NCBI GenBank assembly: GCA_028824555.1 | Contig: JAPPDJ010000096.1 | Coordinates: 1 to 64,000 of the forward strand | Length of the DNA stretch: 64,000 nt | DNA from: Gammaproteobacteria bacterium | GTDB taxonomy: Bacteria > Pseudomonadota > Gammaproteobacteria > Pseudomonadales > Azotimanducaceae | Reading direction: 5' to 3' | Part shown: positions 27,201 to 35,587 of the stretch, piece after piece | How the letters are laid out: the number at the start of each line of letters is the position of its first letter | Position numbering within the stretch: position 1 is the stretch's first letter | Notes under the pieces: model-generated | Database searches by the model: none | The model's input: the letters and a program-made list of their open reading frames with translations, nothing else | Told to the model about the DNA's origin: nothing | Translations under genes and position numbers: made by a program

Positions 27201-27758
27201 CAGATCCACCCGCACGGGGTTCGGTGCGCCCATCGGAAAGATATCTAGCAGCGAGCCGCGAACCGCAAACTCGCCGCGTTCGGACACCATGGACACGGCG
27301 CGATAGCCAGCCCGCGCGAGCCGCTCGCGCTCGGCGACAAGGTCCAGTGTCTGCCCCACCTCCACCACCAGCGATTGCTCCTGCACGAACCGAACTGGCG
27401 CAAGGCGCTGCACCAGGGTCGCTGCCGTCACCACCAGCACGCCGTGATGCAGGCGCGGCAGTTCGTGCAGCGTCGCGAGCCGCTCGGAGACGATGTCCTG
27501 ATGCGGCGAGAAGTGGTCGTAGGGGAGCGTCTCCCACTCCGGCAGAGCGTGAACCGGAAGGTCGTCAGGGGCGAAGCAGCCGATCTCCTCACGCGCGCGC
27601 ACCGCGCCCTCCGCGTCAGCGGCGACGCACACGAACAGGCGCCGCGAAGCCGCGGCCAGGTTCGCGAGCTCAAGACTGCCGGCAGCGCCCCGCAGCCCCT
27701 GCCAGTGGTGGACTGAACGCGGCGCCGGAGCTTCCACTTCCGGTGGGGTGGTTTGCAT
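24201..27758 (-). CDS. mfd: transcription-repair coupling factor Mfd
   Basis: A 1185-residue DNA translocase that removes stalled RNA polymerase and recruits UvrA. The N-terminal UvrB-homology region (LPEWETLPYDHFSPHQDIVSERL), the RNA-polymerase-interaction part (PVVHLDHGVGRYRGL), Walker A GDVGFGKT near residue 633, the VIDEEHRFG box near 733 and the helicase motifs followed by the TRG region (QLHQLRGRVGRSHRQAYAY) are all in order. Length is normal. ATG 27758 begins MQTTPPEVEAP; a GTG two codons upstream is possible. Confidence 0.95.
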   Translation of the reverse strand: MQTTPPEVEAPAPRSVHHWQGLRGAAGSLELANLAAASRRLFVCVAADAEGAVRAREEIGCFAPDDLPVHALPEWETLPYDHFSPHQDIVSERLATLHELPRLHHGVLVVTAATLVQRLAPVRFVQEQSLVVEVGQTLDLVAERERLARAGYRAVSMVSERGEFAVRGSLLDIFPMGAPNPVRVDLFDDEVDSLRTFDADSQRTVAETDAVRVLPALEVPLDAAGIARFRAKWHTTFEVDVRRCQIYQEVSEGVASQGVEYYLPLFFETTSVLTDHLAEDAVLVVEDDTEAAVARHLADVAARYESLRHDIERPILAPRELCLTSDEVRQRMAPFARICLDKTGERRRGRVDFASRELPDLAANHRARDPMRSLRAFVGNASARIALTAESAGRRAHLDDLLRRAGIVTREIDDIRDFLRGTEAPEAASRPMLAVAPLERGLWQGDIAIVTETEILGHRHESAAEANRRAGVDPDAVIRHMTELNIGAPVVHLDHGVGRYRGLVTLTIDGYPMEFLCLEYAEEAKVYVPVTALHLVSRYTGASEENAPLHRLGSDQWDKAKRRAAEKVHDVAAELLDIYARREASESFAFGAPEDDYQRFCEQFPFDATPDQATAIDAVIEDLTSRRATDRLICGDVGFGKTEVAMRAAFLAVQSGKQVAVLTPTTLLAQQHFETFSDRFADWPVSVGAVSRLRADKEVKALAEDLANGRVDVVIGTHRLLSAQFRFRNLGLIVIDEEHRFGVRQKERLKSLRAEADVLTLTATPIPRTLNIAMSGLRDLSIIATPPARRLAIKTFVMRRSRSLVTEAISRELARGGQVFYVHNEIRSIERVAAEIKELAPQARIGVGHGQMPKRDLERVMTDFYHRRVNVLVCTTIVENGLDIPNANTIVIERADRFGLAQLHQLRGRVGRSHRQAYAYLLTPDPREMTPDARKRLDAIESSGELGIGFTLATHDLEIRGAGELLGDDQSGQIETIGFSLYMDMLERAVKAIRSGTTPNLTEPLDTSHDVNLHVPALIPDDYLPDVHMRLIMYKRISNAATVGALDELKIEMIDRFGLLPDPLRSLFRTTALKLAAGAIGIARIDVGIGGGRLEFGPDPRADALALVRLVQAEPGTYQLQGGARNESTSRLRISRSLEEAEKRFQFVEELVERLTPEEEGEEASPGSASTDAETARWATRAAGA

Positions 27759-28039
27759 CGTCACGCATTCTAACGCCCGTGCGGGTCGAGCTACGTGCCG
27801 CGGCTTGAGGCCGTCGCTGACGCAAAGCGATGGGCGTGGTAATCTTTGGCCACGGCTCACAGCCTCTTTGGGGATCGACTTACGGTTAGATGACGCCCAA
27901 AACGCCACCACCTCGCTTGGCATGGGGTCGCGAGTTCATCGCCAGCAAGGCCGTGGCCGCTTCGGAGACGCCACCGCGCCCACATCGCCCCCTTGGCTCA
28001 CAGCCGGCATCGAGCAATTCGAGGCACCGGGGGATAGAA

Positions 28040-28372
28040 ATGAAGCACGCACTTGGACTTGCCATCGCAGCACTGCTGCTCGCGGCACCGGCGACTGCGG
28101 ACGTCGCCGACGACCTTCAGCAAGCCATCGAACTCGCACGCGAGGGTGACGGCAACGCCGTCAGGATGATGGGGACGGTGCCACGCGCCTGCAAAGTCCT
28201 CCGTCGGGCTGCGAGCGCCGCCGAGGAAGCGGAGGATGCCGAGGCCGTCGAGAGCATCGACGTGGCCCTGGAGCACTGCAAGCGGGCGGTACAGGCACTC
28301 AGAAACGGCGATGCAAACCGCGCGACGCGTCGCGTGGAGCACATGATCGCCGCCATCGATGGTGGCGAGTAG
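28040..28372 (+). CDS. small periplasmic protein of unknown function
   Basis: A 110-residue protein with a clear signal peptide (MKHALGLAIAALLLAAPATA, cut after Ala20). The mature part is helical and acidic (DDLQQAIELAREGDGNAVR.., AASAAEEAEDAEAVESIDVAL) with one or two Cys. No family recognised. ATG 28040 is preceded by GGGGGA; the longer open frame upstream is not signal-like. It is convergent with the PhyH gene. Confidence 0.65.
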   Translation: MKHALGLAIAALLLAAPATADVADDLQQAIELAREGDGNAVRMMGTVPRACKVLRRAASAAEEAEDAEAVESIDVALEHCKRAVQALRNGDANRATRRVEHMIAAIDGGE

Positions 28373-28378
28373 CGACTC

Positions 28379-29254
28379 TCACGCGGCCACGTAGCCTTGC
28401 TCTCGTGACCACACCAAGGGGAACTCCTCGCTGTCCATGCGATCGCCTTCCTTGAGGGTGGGCGACTTGCCGAGGTCCAGCGCCATCCCTTGGCGTTCGC
28501 TGTAGCGGACATCGTCCCCGAGGTAGTGGAGCGAAAAAGCGCGTCGGTCTCGGTCGGTGATGTTGCCGCTTGCGCCATGCACCGTGTTGGCGTGGTGGAC
28601 GATGATGTCGCCGGGCTCGGTGGCGTAATGCACGATGTCGTATTCGGCGCTGTCGCCTTCGATGTCCGGCAGCTTCGGCAAGGGGGTTCCGTATAGCGGG
28701 GTTTGGGTCACGAAGCCGTTGGGGGCATGGGTCTGCCAGCGGTGGGAGCCGCGGACGTAGGCCATCATGCCGTTGTCGGCGGTCACGGCGTCGAGCGGAA
28801 TCCAGACGGTGCAGCATTTCTCGCCGGTCACGTGGAAGTAGGGCGTGTCTTGGTGGAACGCCGTGCGGTGCAGCGAGCCGGCTTCCTTGAGGAACAGTTG
28901 TTCGCCGTAGAAGTTGATTCGCTGCGACTGCATGAGACTCGCGATCCGCTCCGGCAGCGGTGGCCCGCAGCAAAGGGCGGCCAGTCTTGGCAGCCGGCGC
29001 CAGTTGAAGCTGTTGATGCAGAACCGTCCGGTCGCCGACTCGGTGCCCGGAGTGACGAACTCGGCGCCGCTCGCCTCGATCATGGGCGCGAGCGCCTGGA
29101 AATCCACCATGTGGAGCTCTGTCTGATCGACAGACATTTCCTCCGCGTAGGCCGCCTCCAACCACGCAAGCCAGTCGTCGTCAAGGAACCCCGGCAAATG
29201 CACTACCCCGTCGCGGTGGTAGCGCTGTCGCTCCTCCTCTGTTGCGTCGCGCAA
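28379..29254 (-). CDS. phytanoyl-CoA dioxygenase (PhyH) family protein
   Basis: A 291-residue Fe(II)/2-oxoglutarate oxygenase. The iron ligands appear as His134 and Asp136 in HRTAFHQDTPYFH and His226 in NTVHGASGN, followed by the arginine that binds 2-oxoglutarate (TDRDRRAFSLHY). EMSVDQTELHMVDF and WIPLDAVTADNGMMAYVRGSH are typical PhyH strands. The substrate is unknown. The TTG start at 29254 follows GGGGGAG at a good spacing; no ATG is available before the core. It is divergent from the MFS-Rieske operon across 158 bases, suggesting a shared pathway. Confidence 0.83.
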   Translation of the reverse strand: MRDATEEERQRYHRDGVVHLPGFLDDDWLAWLEAAYAEEMSVDQTELHMVDFQALAPMIEASGAEFVTPGTESATGRFCINSFNWRRLPRLAALCCGPPLPERIASLMQSQRINFYGEQLFLKEAGSLHRTAFHQDTPYFHVTGEKCCTVWIPLDAVTADNGMMAYVRGSHRWQTHAPNGFVTQTPLYGTPLPKLPDIEGDSAEYDIVHYATEPGDIIVHHANTVHGASGNITDRDRRAFSLHYLGDDVRYSERQGMALDLGKSPTLKEGDRMDSEEFPLVWSREQGYVAA

Positions 29255-29412
29255 GTTCGTCTCCCCCAAGTTGGTTTCCCGAAGAAGCTGGGACGAACGG
29301 TACACTGCGAGGGACGGAAGGGACAGGAGGCGAGGAGGCGCCAAGCGACCATGGCTCTCCTGTTCGCGTTCATTCGTGCGGGCGCGCGATCTACCGGCGA
29401 CAGGGGTGCTTG

Positions 29413-30849
29413 ATGCGACTTGCGTCCAATACTCTGGCCTTTGGCGCATCCGGCACTGCCTTGGGGCTCGTTAGCAATGGCATCGCGTTCTTCCTGCTCA
29501 TCTACTACAGCCAGGTGGTGGGCCTGGACCCTTCGCTCGCGGGCTTCGCGCTGCTGCTGGCATTGGTTTTCGACGCGGTTTCGGACCCCTTGGTGGGGCG
29601 CTGGTCGGATCACATCCGCAGCCGTCTTGGCCGCCGCCACCCGCTGCTGTATGCCTCCGTGGTACCGGTTGCGGTCTGCTACTACGCCCTGTGGGTGCCG
29701 CCGGAACTCTCGGAAGCCGGCACGTTTGCGTGGCTGCTGATCTTCACCATTGGCCTCCGACTGTCGCTGACGATGCATTCGGTGCCGTTCAACGCGCTCT
29801 TGCCGGAACTCGCGCCGGACTACGACGAGCGCACGAGGCTGATGAACTACTCGGTGGGTTCGGCGTGGTTCTTCGGCACGCTCATCTCGGTGGCCATGTA
29901 TGCCTGGTGGCTGGCTGACACGCCCGACTACCCAGACGGGACGGGCGTGCTGCGTCGGGCCGGCTACGAAGACGCCGGTGCCGTCGCGGCCATTGCGGTG
30001 TGCGTCTGCCTCGCCTTGGCCGCGGCGGCCACCCACCGACACATCCCGGCGCTGGCGAAGCCGCCTTCGCATGCGCATCCGGGCGCCCGGGCACTGGCCG
30101 AGATGGCGGCAACGCTGCGCGACCGCAACTTGATCATCCTGGTGGCGAGCGCGGCCCTGGGCGCGATTGCCGGCGGAACCTCCAGCGCGCTTTGGGCATA
30201 CATGCAGCCTTGGTTCTGGGGCCTTGGAAGCGAGGAGATTCGGACGATTCTGGCGGCGCAGTTGCTGGCACCGGTTGCCGCGATCGTGTTGCTGCCTCGC
30301 GTTGGCCTCGGCAGCGACAAGAAGCTGCGCATGATCCAGTTCTCCGTGCTCTCGATTCTGGTCGTTTGTGGGCCGGTGATTGCGGACCTGATCGGCGCGT
30401 TCCCTTCGGACGGGCACCCGGCGAGATTCCCGGCACTGGTTGTGCTTGGCGTGCTGCAGGTGATCCTTGCGGTGATGACCGGTGCATTGGCCGCATCCAT
30501 GGTGGCGGACGTGGTGGACGCCCGTGCGGTGGCGGTGGGGCGGCGCGAGGAGGGCCTCGTCATGGCGACCCTATCCTTCGTCGGCAAGGTGGCGGCAGGA
30601 ATGGGCGTTTGGCTCGGCGGCTTGGTGCTCGCCGTGATCGGCTTCCCAAGCGGCGAAGAGATCGCCTCGCTTGATCGAGACATGGTCGAGCGCCTGGGCT
30701 GGTGGTATGGCCCGCTGCTGGCCTGCCTCTATGCTGCCTCCGTGGCCGTCTTGCGGTTCTACCGCCTGAGCCGAGGCGACCACTTGGCACATCTGGAGGC
30801 GCTTGAACAGGAGAATCGTGCGCGTTTGCAAGGAGCGGAAGGAAAATGA
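29413..30849 (+). CDS. MFS transporter, GPH-like
   Basis: A 478-residue inner-membrane transporter with about 12 helices. The N-terminal half shows LVFDAVSDPLVGRWSDHIRSRLGRRHPLLYAS, the MFS loop as found in the glycoside-pentoside-hexuronide branch, and PFNALLPELAPDYDERTRLMNY, also typical. The likely substrate is a small organic solute, possibly a sugar acid, imported with a cation. ATG 29413 has AGGGG at a normal spacing. The stop overlaps the start of the Rieske gene by 4 bases (ATGA), so the two are coupled. Confidence 0.87.
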   Translation: MRLASNTLAFGASGTALGLVSNGIAFFLLIYYSQVVGLDPSLAGFALLLALVFDAVSDPLVGRWSDHIRSRLGRRHPLLYASVVPVAVCYYALWVPPELSEAGTFAWLLIFTIGLRLSLTMHSVPFNALLPELAPDYDERTRLMNYSVGSAWFFGTLISVAMYAWWLADTPDYPDGTGVLRRAGYEDAGAVAAIAVCVCLALAAAATHRHIPALAKPPSHAHPGARALAEMAATLRDRNLIILVASAALGAIAGGTSSALWAYMQPWFWGLGSEEIRTILAAQLLAPVAAIVLLPRVGLGSDKKLRMIQFSVLSILVVCGPVIADLIGAFPSDGHPARFPALVVLGVLQVILAVMTGALAASMVADVVDARAVAVGRREEGLVMATLSFVGKVAAGMGVWLGGLVLAVIGFPSGEEIASLDRDMVERLGWWYGPLLACLYAASVAVLRFYRLSRGDHLAHLEALEQENRARLQGAEGK

Positions 30850-32045
30850 ACCGGGAATTCGACCGACCGCGGCAACTACTGCCGAGGGACGCCTACACCG
30901 ACGCCAAATGGCTCGAACGCGAGCGCCGGACTCTGTTCGACCGGGCTTGGGTGTGGGCCGGCACCGAAGCGGACCTCACGCGGCCTGGCGACTTTCTCAC
31001 CACGAGCATTCAAGGTCAGCAACTCTTCGTCCTGCGGGACGATTCGGGCGAGCTTCGCGCCTTCCACAACATCTGCCGGCACCGAGGCTCGGAGGTGGTG
31101 GAGGGGAAGGGCAACGTGGGCAAGGTGGTTCGCTGCCCCTATCACCGCTGGACCTATGACCTTTCCGGCGGCCTTCGAGCCGTCTCGAACGAGGCTGACT
31201 GCTTCGGGGCCGTGGGCCGGGAGGGTCTCTCGCTGCACCCGGCGTCGGTTGGCGTGCATCTCGGCATGGTGTACGTGAATCCCCACCCTTCGCCGCCGGA
31301 GCCGTTCGCCCAGTGGGTGACGGGACTCGACGAACACGCCTGGCCGCACGATTTTGCAGACGGCAGCCTGAAGTTCGCCGGCGAGATCGCGTACGAAATC
31401 CGATGCAACTGGAAGGTCTTCTACGAGAACGCAGTGGACGGCTATCACCTCGGCTACCTGCACGACCGCACCCTGGGGCCGCTGTACCCCAACCGCAACG
31501 TGTGGCACCGGGCCGGCCGCCACGCCTTGTGGTACTCGACGGAGCGCGACGGGCCGCCCCAATCGAACAGCATCCTGACGGAGCGCGTGGTGGATGGTGC
31601 CGGTGCACGACGCCTAGAGGGGCACCAACCGGCGACCTATCCCGGCGTCGTTGCGCTGTTTCCGTTGACCTTCCTGACGCCGAACCCCTGGGGCATCTCC
31701 GCCTCCGTGCTCGAGCCCATCGATGCCGAAACCACCCGAATGCGCACGTTGAGCTGGGCACCGGCAAGCCCCAAAGGGTGGCTCGCCAAGGTCCTCGCTC
31801 GGGCCGGAACGCGGAAGTCAGGTTTTGCGAAGAAGCCGCCCGTGTATCGACTTGCCGACGCCGACCGGCATCCGCTGGAATCCGGCGACTTTCAGATCGA
31901 AGACATGTGGATCTGCGAGAAGATCCAACGCAATCTGCACTCCCCTCATTTCGAGGTGGGGCCGCTCGCGGACGGTGCCGGGGCGGAATCGCCAATTACC
32001 CACTTCCAGCAGAGCGTCCTCGACTATGTGGGCGATGGGCGCTAG
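30846..32045 (+). CDS. Rieske-type aromatic-ring-hydroxylating oxygenase, alpha subunit
   Basis: A 399-residue oxygenase. The Rieske [2Fe-2S] ligands are Cys77-x-His79 and Cys97-x2-His100 in ICRHRG and CPYHRW. The mononuclear iron site has His201 and His206 in NAVDGYHLGYLH. Length is normal for the alpha subunit; no ferredoxin or reductase gene is nearby, so electron donors must be encoded elsewhere. It would hydroxylate or demethylate an aromatic or betaine-like compound, perhaps the one imported by the upstream MFS protein. It overlaps that gene by 4 bases. Confidence 0.9.
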   Translation: MNREFDRPRQLLPRDAYTDAKWLERERRTLFDRAWVWAGTEADLTRPGDFLTTSIQGQQLFVLRDDSGELRAFHNICRHRGSEVVEGKGNVGKVVRCPYHRWTYDLSGGLRAVSNEADCFGAVGREGLSLHPASVGVHLGMVYVNPHPSPPEPFAQWVTGLDEHAWPHDFADGSLKFAGEIAYEIRCNWKVFYENAVDGYHLGYLHDRTLGPLYPNRNVWHRAGRHALWYSTERDGPPQSNSILTERVVDGAGARRLEGHQPATYPGVVALFPLTFLTPNPWGISASVLEPIDAETTRMRTLSWAPASPKGWLAKVLARAGTRKSGFAKKPPVYRLADADRHPLESGDFQIEDMWICEKIQRNLHSPHFEVGPLADGAGAESPITHFQQSVLDYVGDGR

Positions 32046-32100
32046 GGCCGGGCTGCTACGGCTTCGAAGGTATCCATCGCGTGGCAGGCCTGGCCAGCGG

Positions 32101-33480
32101 TCAGCGTAGCGCGTCCAACACCATGCGCGCGTCGATCACCATCCCGGTCGCGTCGTTGGCAGATGTGCTTGTGTCCGGCGTGAACAGGCATAGGTGAACC
32201 GCGGCGTCGCCAGTCGGGAGACTGCCGAGCGGCGGCGGCGTTGTGGCCTGTCGTGGGCCGAATGCGTTCCACTTGGCCTCGCCGACGAGCAGGCTCGGAG
32301 TAGCAACCGACTGCGCCACGATATCGAGTTCGGGGTCGTTGCCGCGCCAGTAGCGCTGTGCCGGGGCAAACGGACCGAGTTCCGCGATGACCGGCACGAC
32401 GTGGTGCAGCTGCGGAACCGCCATGCGACTGAGTTCCTCCCATGCATACGCTTCAAGCTGCGTGCGTTGGCGTTGCCAGAGCAAAAGACGTGTCTCGCGG
32501 GGTGCCTCGGCCAGCAGCGAGCGATTCGGCGCCACCACCCGGAACCAGAACCGAAGGAACGGGTCCGCGATCTGGTACAAGCTGCGCTTGCCGGACCTCG
32601 GGTGGCTGCCGAACGGGGTTTCCCGTCGGACGAGGCCCATCTCGGCCAGGGCCGCGAGCGGTCCGGCGAGGCTTGGCGCCGGACGGCCGATCCTGCCAGC
32701 GATCTCGCTCACGCGATGGGCGCCGTTGCCGATGCAGTCAAGCAGCGGGCGGAGCGCCACAGCCGACGGCATCTCGGCCAGCAGTAGACGGTCTGGCTCT
32801 CGATGGAGAGGCCCCGAAGGGTCGAGCACCAAAGCGTCCACGGCGGCATCCAGACGGTTGCCGAATGGCTCGGCCAGTTCCCAATAGCGCGGCATCCCGC
32901 CCCAGACGGAGTAGGTCGAGACCAACTCCCGAGGAGTTGCCTTCGGGAATACGTCCGCAAGAAACCCCGCTCGCAGTGGGCGCACGGCAAACGCCTCGGT
33001 CGCGCGCCCATACAATGGTGCGCCGCCATCGAGCAAGGCACCGTGCATCATGCGAACGCTGGAACCACTCGCCACCAACGCGACCTTCCGATCCGGCGAG
33101 TCGAGCCAGTTCTGCAGCACGGCGAGGATTTCCGGCGCTGCAGCCAGCAAGTACGGCAACTCATCGATGATCAGCGGGCCTTGCCAGCCTTGACTGCGGG
33201 CTTCCCGATCGAGCCGTTGCAGCAGCGTCGGCCAGTCGGGATACGTCACTTCGTCGAAGCCGGGAAACCGCGTCGCCAACGCCGACGCCAGATAGCGCCG
33301 TTGCACGGCAGGGGCAGACCGATCCGCCACGGTGTAGAGCCCGTCGTTCCGGCTCGCCCACTCGGTCAATAGCCGCGATTTGCCCACCCGTCGCCGACCC
33401 CAGAGCGCAGCGAAGGCACGCGGGTTGGCAACCACCGTGTCAAGGCGAGCCATTTCTTCATTGCGGTCGATAAACTCCAT
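32101..33480 (-). CDS. AAA ATPase with DUF234 C-terminal domain
   Basis: A 459-residue protein of the archaeal-type ATPase_2-DUF234 group. Walker A is GRRRVGKSRLL near residue 30, Walker B is PLIIDELPYLL, followed by VALVASGSSVRMM and the winged-helix segment. The C-terminal part (DPELDIVAQSVA..LLVGEAKWN) has the D..E-x-K pattern of a PD-(D/E)xK-like fold, which defines DUF234. The cellular role is unknown; it has been suspected in mobile or defence contexts. A perfect palindrome lies upstream at 33504-33523 and may serve self-regulation. Confidence 0.85.
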   Translation of the reverse strand: MEFIDRNEEMARLDTVVANPRAFAALWGRRRVGKSRLLTEWASRNDGLYTVADRSAPAVQRRYLASALATRFPGFDEVTYPDWPTLLQRLDREARSQGWQGPLIIDELPYLLAAAPEILAVLQNWLDSPDRKVALVASGSSVRMMHGALLDGGAPLYGRATEAFAVRPLRAGFLADVFPKATPRELVSTYSVWGGMPRYWELAEPFGNRLDAAVDALVLDPSGPLHREPDRLLLAEMPSAVALRPLLDCIGNGAHRVSEIAGRIGRPAPSLAGPLAALAEMGLVRRETPFGSHPRSGKRSLYQIADPFLRFWFRVVAPNRSLLAEAPRETRLLLWQRQRTQLEAYAWEELSRMAVPQLHHVVPVIAELGPFAPAQRYWRGNDPELDIVAQSVATPSLLVGEAKWNAFGPRQATTPPPLGSLPTGDAAVHLCLFTPDTSTSANDATGMVIDARMVLDALR

Positions 33481-33503
33481 CGCCTTGGATTATGCTGTCG
33501 AAA

Positions 33504-33523
33504 ATTATGTTGGGCAACATAAT
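33504..33523. promoter_or_regulatory. operator-like palindrome upstream of DUF234 ATPase
   Basis: ATTATGTTG and CAACATAAT form a perfect 9-bp inverted repeat with a GG centre, 24 bases before the ATPase ATG. It is strikingly AT-rich against its GC-rich surroundings and is probably a repressor site or promoter element. Confidence 0.6.
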
Positions 33524-33633
33524 ATTTTGCTTGCCTCATGGGCTGCGCCGAGGTCCGCAAAAGGCGCTCATTCCCTACAATGCAGCCCCGACGAATCCGT
33601 TTAGCCCGCCCGCAACAATCAGGAGAACCCTCA

Positions 33634-34485
33634 ATGCCCGAGTCCACCCCATACGTCCCGCCGAAAGTCTGGAAGTGGGAGGCCGAGAGCGGTGGCCGTT
33701 TTGCCAGCATCAATCGACCCATCGCTGGCGCCACCCACGACAAGGAGTTGCCGGTCGGCAAGCACCCGCTGCAGCTCTACTCCCTCGGCACCCCCAACGG
33801 CGTGAAGGTGACGATCCTGCTTGAAGAGCTGCTGGCGCTCGGCATCGAGGGTGCCGAGTACGACGCTTGGCTCATCAACATCGGTCAGGGGGACCAGTTC
33901 GGCAGCGGCTTCGTCGAGATCAACCCCAACTCGAAGATTCCGGGTCTGCTCGACCGCAGCACGTCGCCGCCCACGCGGGTGTTCGAGTCCGCTGCGATCC
34001 TTCTCTATCTGGCCGAGAAGTTCGGCGAGTTCGTTCCCGCAAATGGCCGAGAGCGGGCGGAGTGCATGTCTTGGCTGTTTTGGCAGATGGGTTCCGCACC
34101 CTATCTCGGTGGGGGGTTCGGCCATTTCTACGCCTACGCACCGGAGAAATGGGAGTACCCCATCGACCGCTACGCCATGGAGGTGAAGCGCCAGCTCGAC
34201 GTCCTTGACAGGAACCTCGCGTCGCGACCGTTCCTGAGCGGCGATTCATACAACATTGCCGACATGGCGACCTACCCTTGGTACGGACAGCTTGTGCTGA
34301 GTGGGCTCTATGACTCGAAGGAGTTTCTGCAGGTGGACTCCTACACGAACGTGGTTCGATGGGCGCAGGAAATCCACAACCGACCGGCGGTGAAGCGCGG
34401 CCGAAGAGTGAACCGCGCCAGCAAGAGCGGTCTCGCCGAACGCCACGACGCGAGCGACCTCGACGCGCTCGAGGCGAATCAGTAG
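33634..34485 (+). CDS. yghU: glutathione transferase-like disulfide-bond oxidoreductase, YghU type
   Basis: A 283-residue protein. The N-terminal extension (PYVPPKVWKWEAESGGRFASINRP) is characteristic of YghU, followed by the thioredoxin-like domain (LQLYSLGTPNGVKVTILLEEL, INPNSKIPGL, FESAAILLYLAEKFGEF) and the all-helical C-terminal domain ending with PAVKRGRRVN. It uses glutathione to reduce disulfides or peroxides in the cytoplasm. ATG 33634 has AGGAG nine bases upstream. Confidence 0.9.
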   Translation: MPESTPYVPPKVWKWEAESGGRFASINRPIAGATHDKELPVGKHPLQLYSLGTPNGVKVTILLEELLALGIEGAEYDAWLINIGQGDQFGSGFVEINPNSKIPGLLDRSTSPPTRVFESAAILLYLAEKFGEFVPANGRERAECMSWLFWQMGSAPYLGGGFGHFYAYAPEKWEYPIDRYAMEVKRQLDVLDRNLASRPFLSGDSYNIADMATYPWYGQLVLSGLYDSKEFLQVDSYTNVVRWAQEIHNRPAVKRGRRVNRASKSGLAERHDASDLDALEANQ

Positions 34486-34513
34486 CCCCGGCGAGCAAGC
34501 GCGAGGACGGGTC

Positions 34514-34993
34514 GTGGGTGACCGCTCGAAGGTTCGTACCTGCCTATGGTTTGACGACGAAGCACTCCCGGCGGCGGAGTTCTATTGCCGGCTGTTGCCG
34601 GAGAGCGGGGTCGAGCATGTCGAGCGCTATCCGGAAGGCCACGAGATGGGAACGCCCGGGTCCGTCGCTTCCGTCGAGTTTCGTCTCGGGGGAGTGCCCT
34701 ATCTCGCGATCAACGGCGGCCCGCATTTCACGCTCAATGAGGCGGCCTCGATCTTCGTGGCCACCGAGGACCAAGCGGAAACCGACCGACTGTGGAAGAC
34801 CCTGACCGCCGACGGCGGCACTGAGAGCCAGTGTGGATGGCTGAAGGACCGGTATGGCCTGTCCTGGCAGATCGTGCCGCAGCGCGCGCAACAACTGATG
34901 TATGGACCGGAAGCCAGGCAGGTCTGGGAGGCTCTGATGGGAATGAAGAAAATCGACATTGCGGCCTTGGAGGCGGCTGCGGCAGGCGGTTAG
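34514..34993 (+). CDS. VOC/PhnB-like protein
   Basis: A 159-residue glyoxalase/bleomycin-resistance fold protein of the PhnB-like group: TCLWFDDEALPAAEFYCRLLPES at the start, VEFRLGGVPYLAINGGPHF in the middle and CGWLKDRYGLSWQIVP near the end are all conserved in this branch. Members are annotated as DmpG/PhnB or 3-demethylubiquinone methyltransferase-like, but the biochemical role is not established. It follows yghU by 28 bases and may be cotranscribed. Confidence 0.85.
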   Translation: MGDRSKVRTCLWFDDEALPAAEFYCRLLPESGVEHVERYPEGHEMGTPGSVASVEFRLGGVPYLAINGGPHFTLNEAASIFVATEDQAETDRLWKTLTADGGTESQCGWLKDRYGLSWQIVPQRAQQLMYGPEARQVWEALMGMKKIDIAALEAAAAGG

Positions 34994-35058
34994 GGAACCT
35001 CCGCATACGTCCCGCCTGAAAGGCGTACGTCGACCCCTCCAGAAGAGGATGTGTCGCG

Positions 35059-35499
35059 CTACTCTTCCGGCTCGGCGAGTAGCCCTCGCTCTGGACTTAC
35101 GCGGGCTTCCCAGTAGGAAACGCGCCCGTTCTCGATCGCGTCCCTGACGGACCTCTCCCGCGCGGTGAGCTTTGACGAGCCCGTCTTGACCTCCACGAAC
35201 ACGATCTCTTGGACGTGGTTGTCCTCGTTGAGACCCGCGAAGACGACGTAATCAACGGGGTTGCCCAGGAAGTGGGCATCCTTCGGATCAAACGGGAAGT
35301 CGGGCATGAACGGTACGAGGTGCTCGACGACTTGCCCGAGGTTGACCGCACGACTCCGCTGCCGGCTGTCTTGCCGACCGAAACGTACGCCAACGCTATG
35401 GCCTTCTTCATACCGCGCCTTTGCCCTTGCGGCGGCGCGCCACCACAGAATGACAGTGACGATCAGAAGCACGGTCAGTACGACGAGACCGATTTCCAT
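35059..35499 (-). CDS. membrane-anchored Holliday-junction-resolvase-like endonuclease
   Basis: A 146-residue protein. One N-terminal membrane helix (IGLVVLTVLLIVTVILWW) is followed by a PD-(D/E)xK-like domain: NPVDYVVFAGLNE, then IVFVEVKTGSSKLT with the E-x-K pair, and RERSVRDAIENGRVSYWE. This matches the Endonuc_Holl family annotated as Holliday junction resolvase-like. Why a nuclease should be tethered to the membrane is not known. ATG 35499. Confidence 0.78.
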   Translation of the reverse strand: MEIGLVVLTVLLIVTVILWWRAAARAKARYEEGHSVGVRFGRQDSRQRSRAVNLGQVVEHLVPFMPDFPFDPKDAHFLGNPVDYVVFAGLNEDNHVQEIVFVEVKTGSSKLTARERSVRDAIENGRVSYWEARVSPERGLLAEPEE

Positions 35500-35587
35500 C
35501 GCATCCGAAATGGCAAGCCACTCAGGTGGCGCGCGAGTCTATCACCGGGCCTGCCGGGGAGTTCGGCCCCCTTGATGCGCCGACGGC

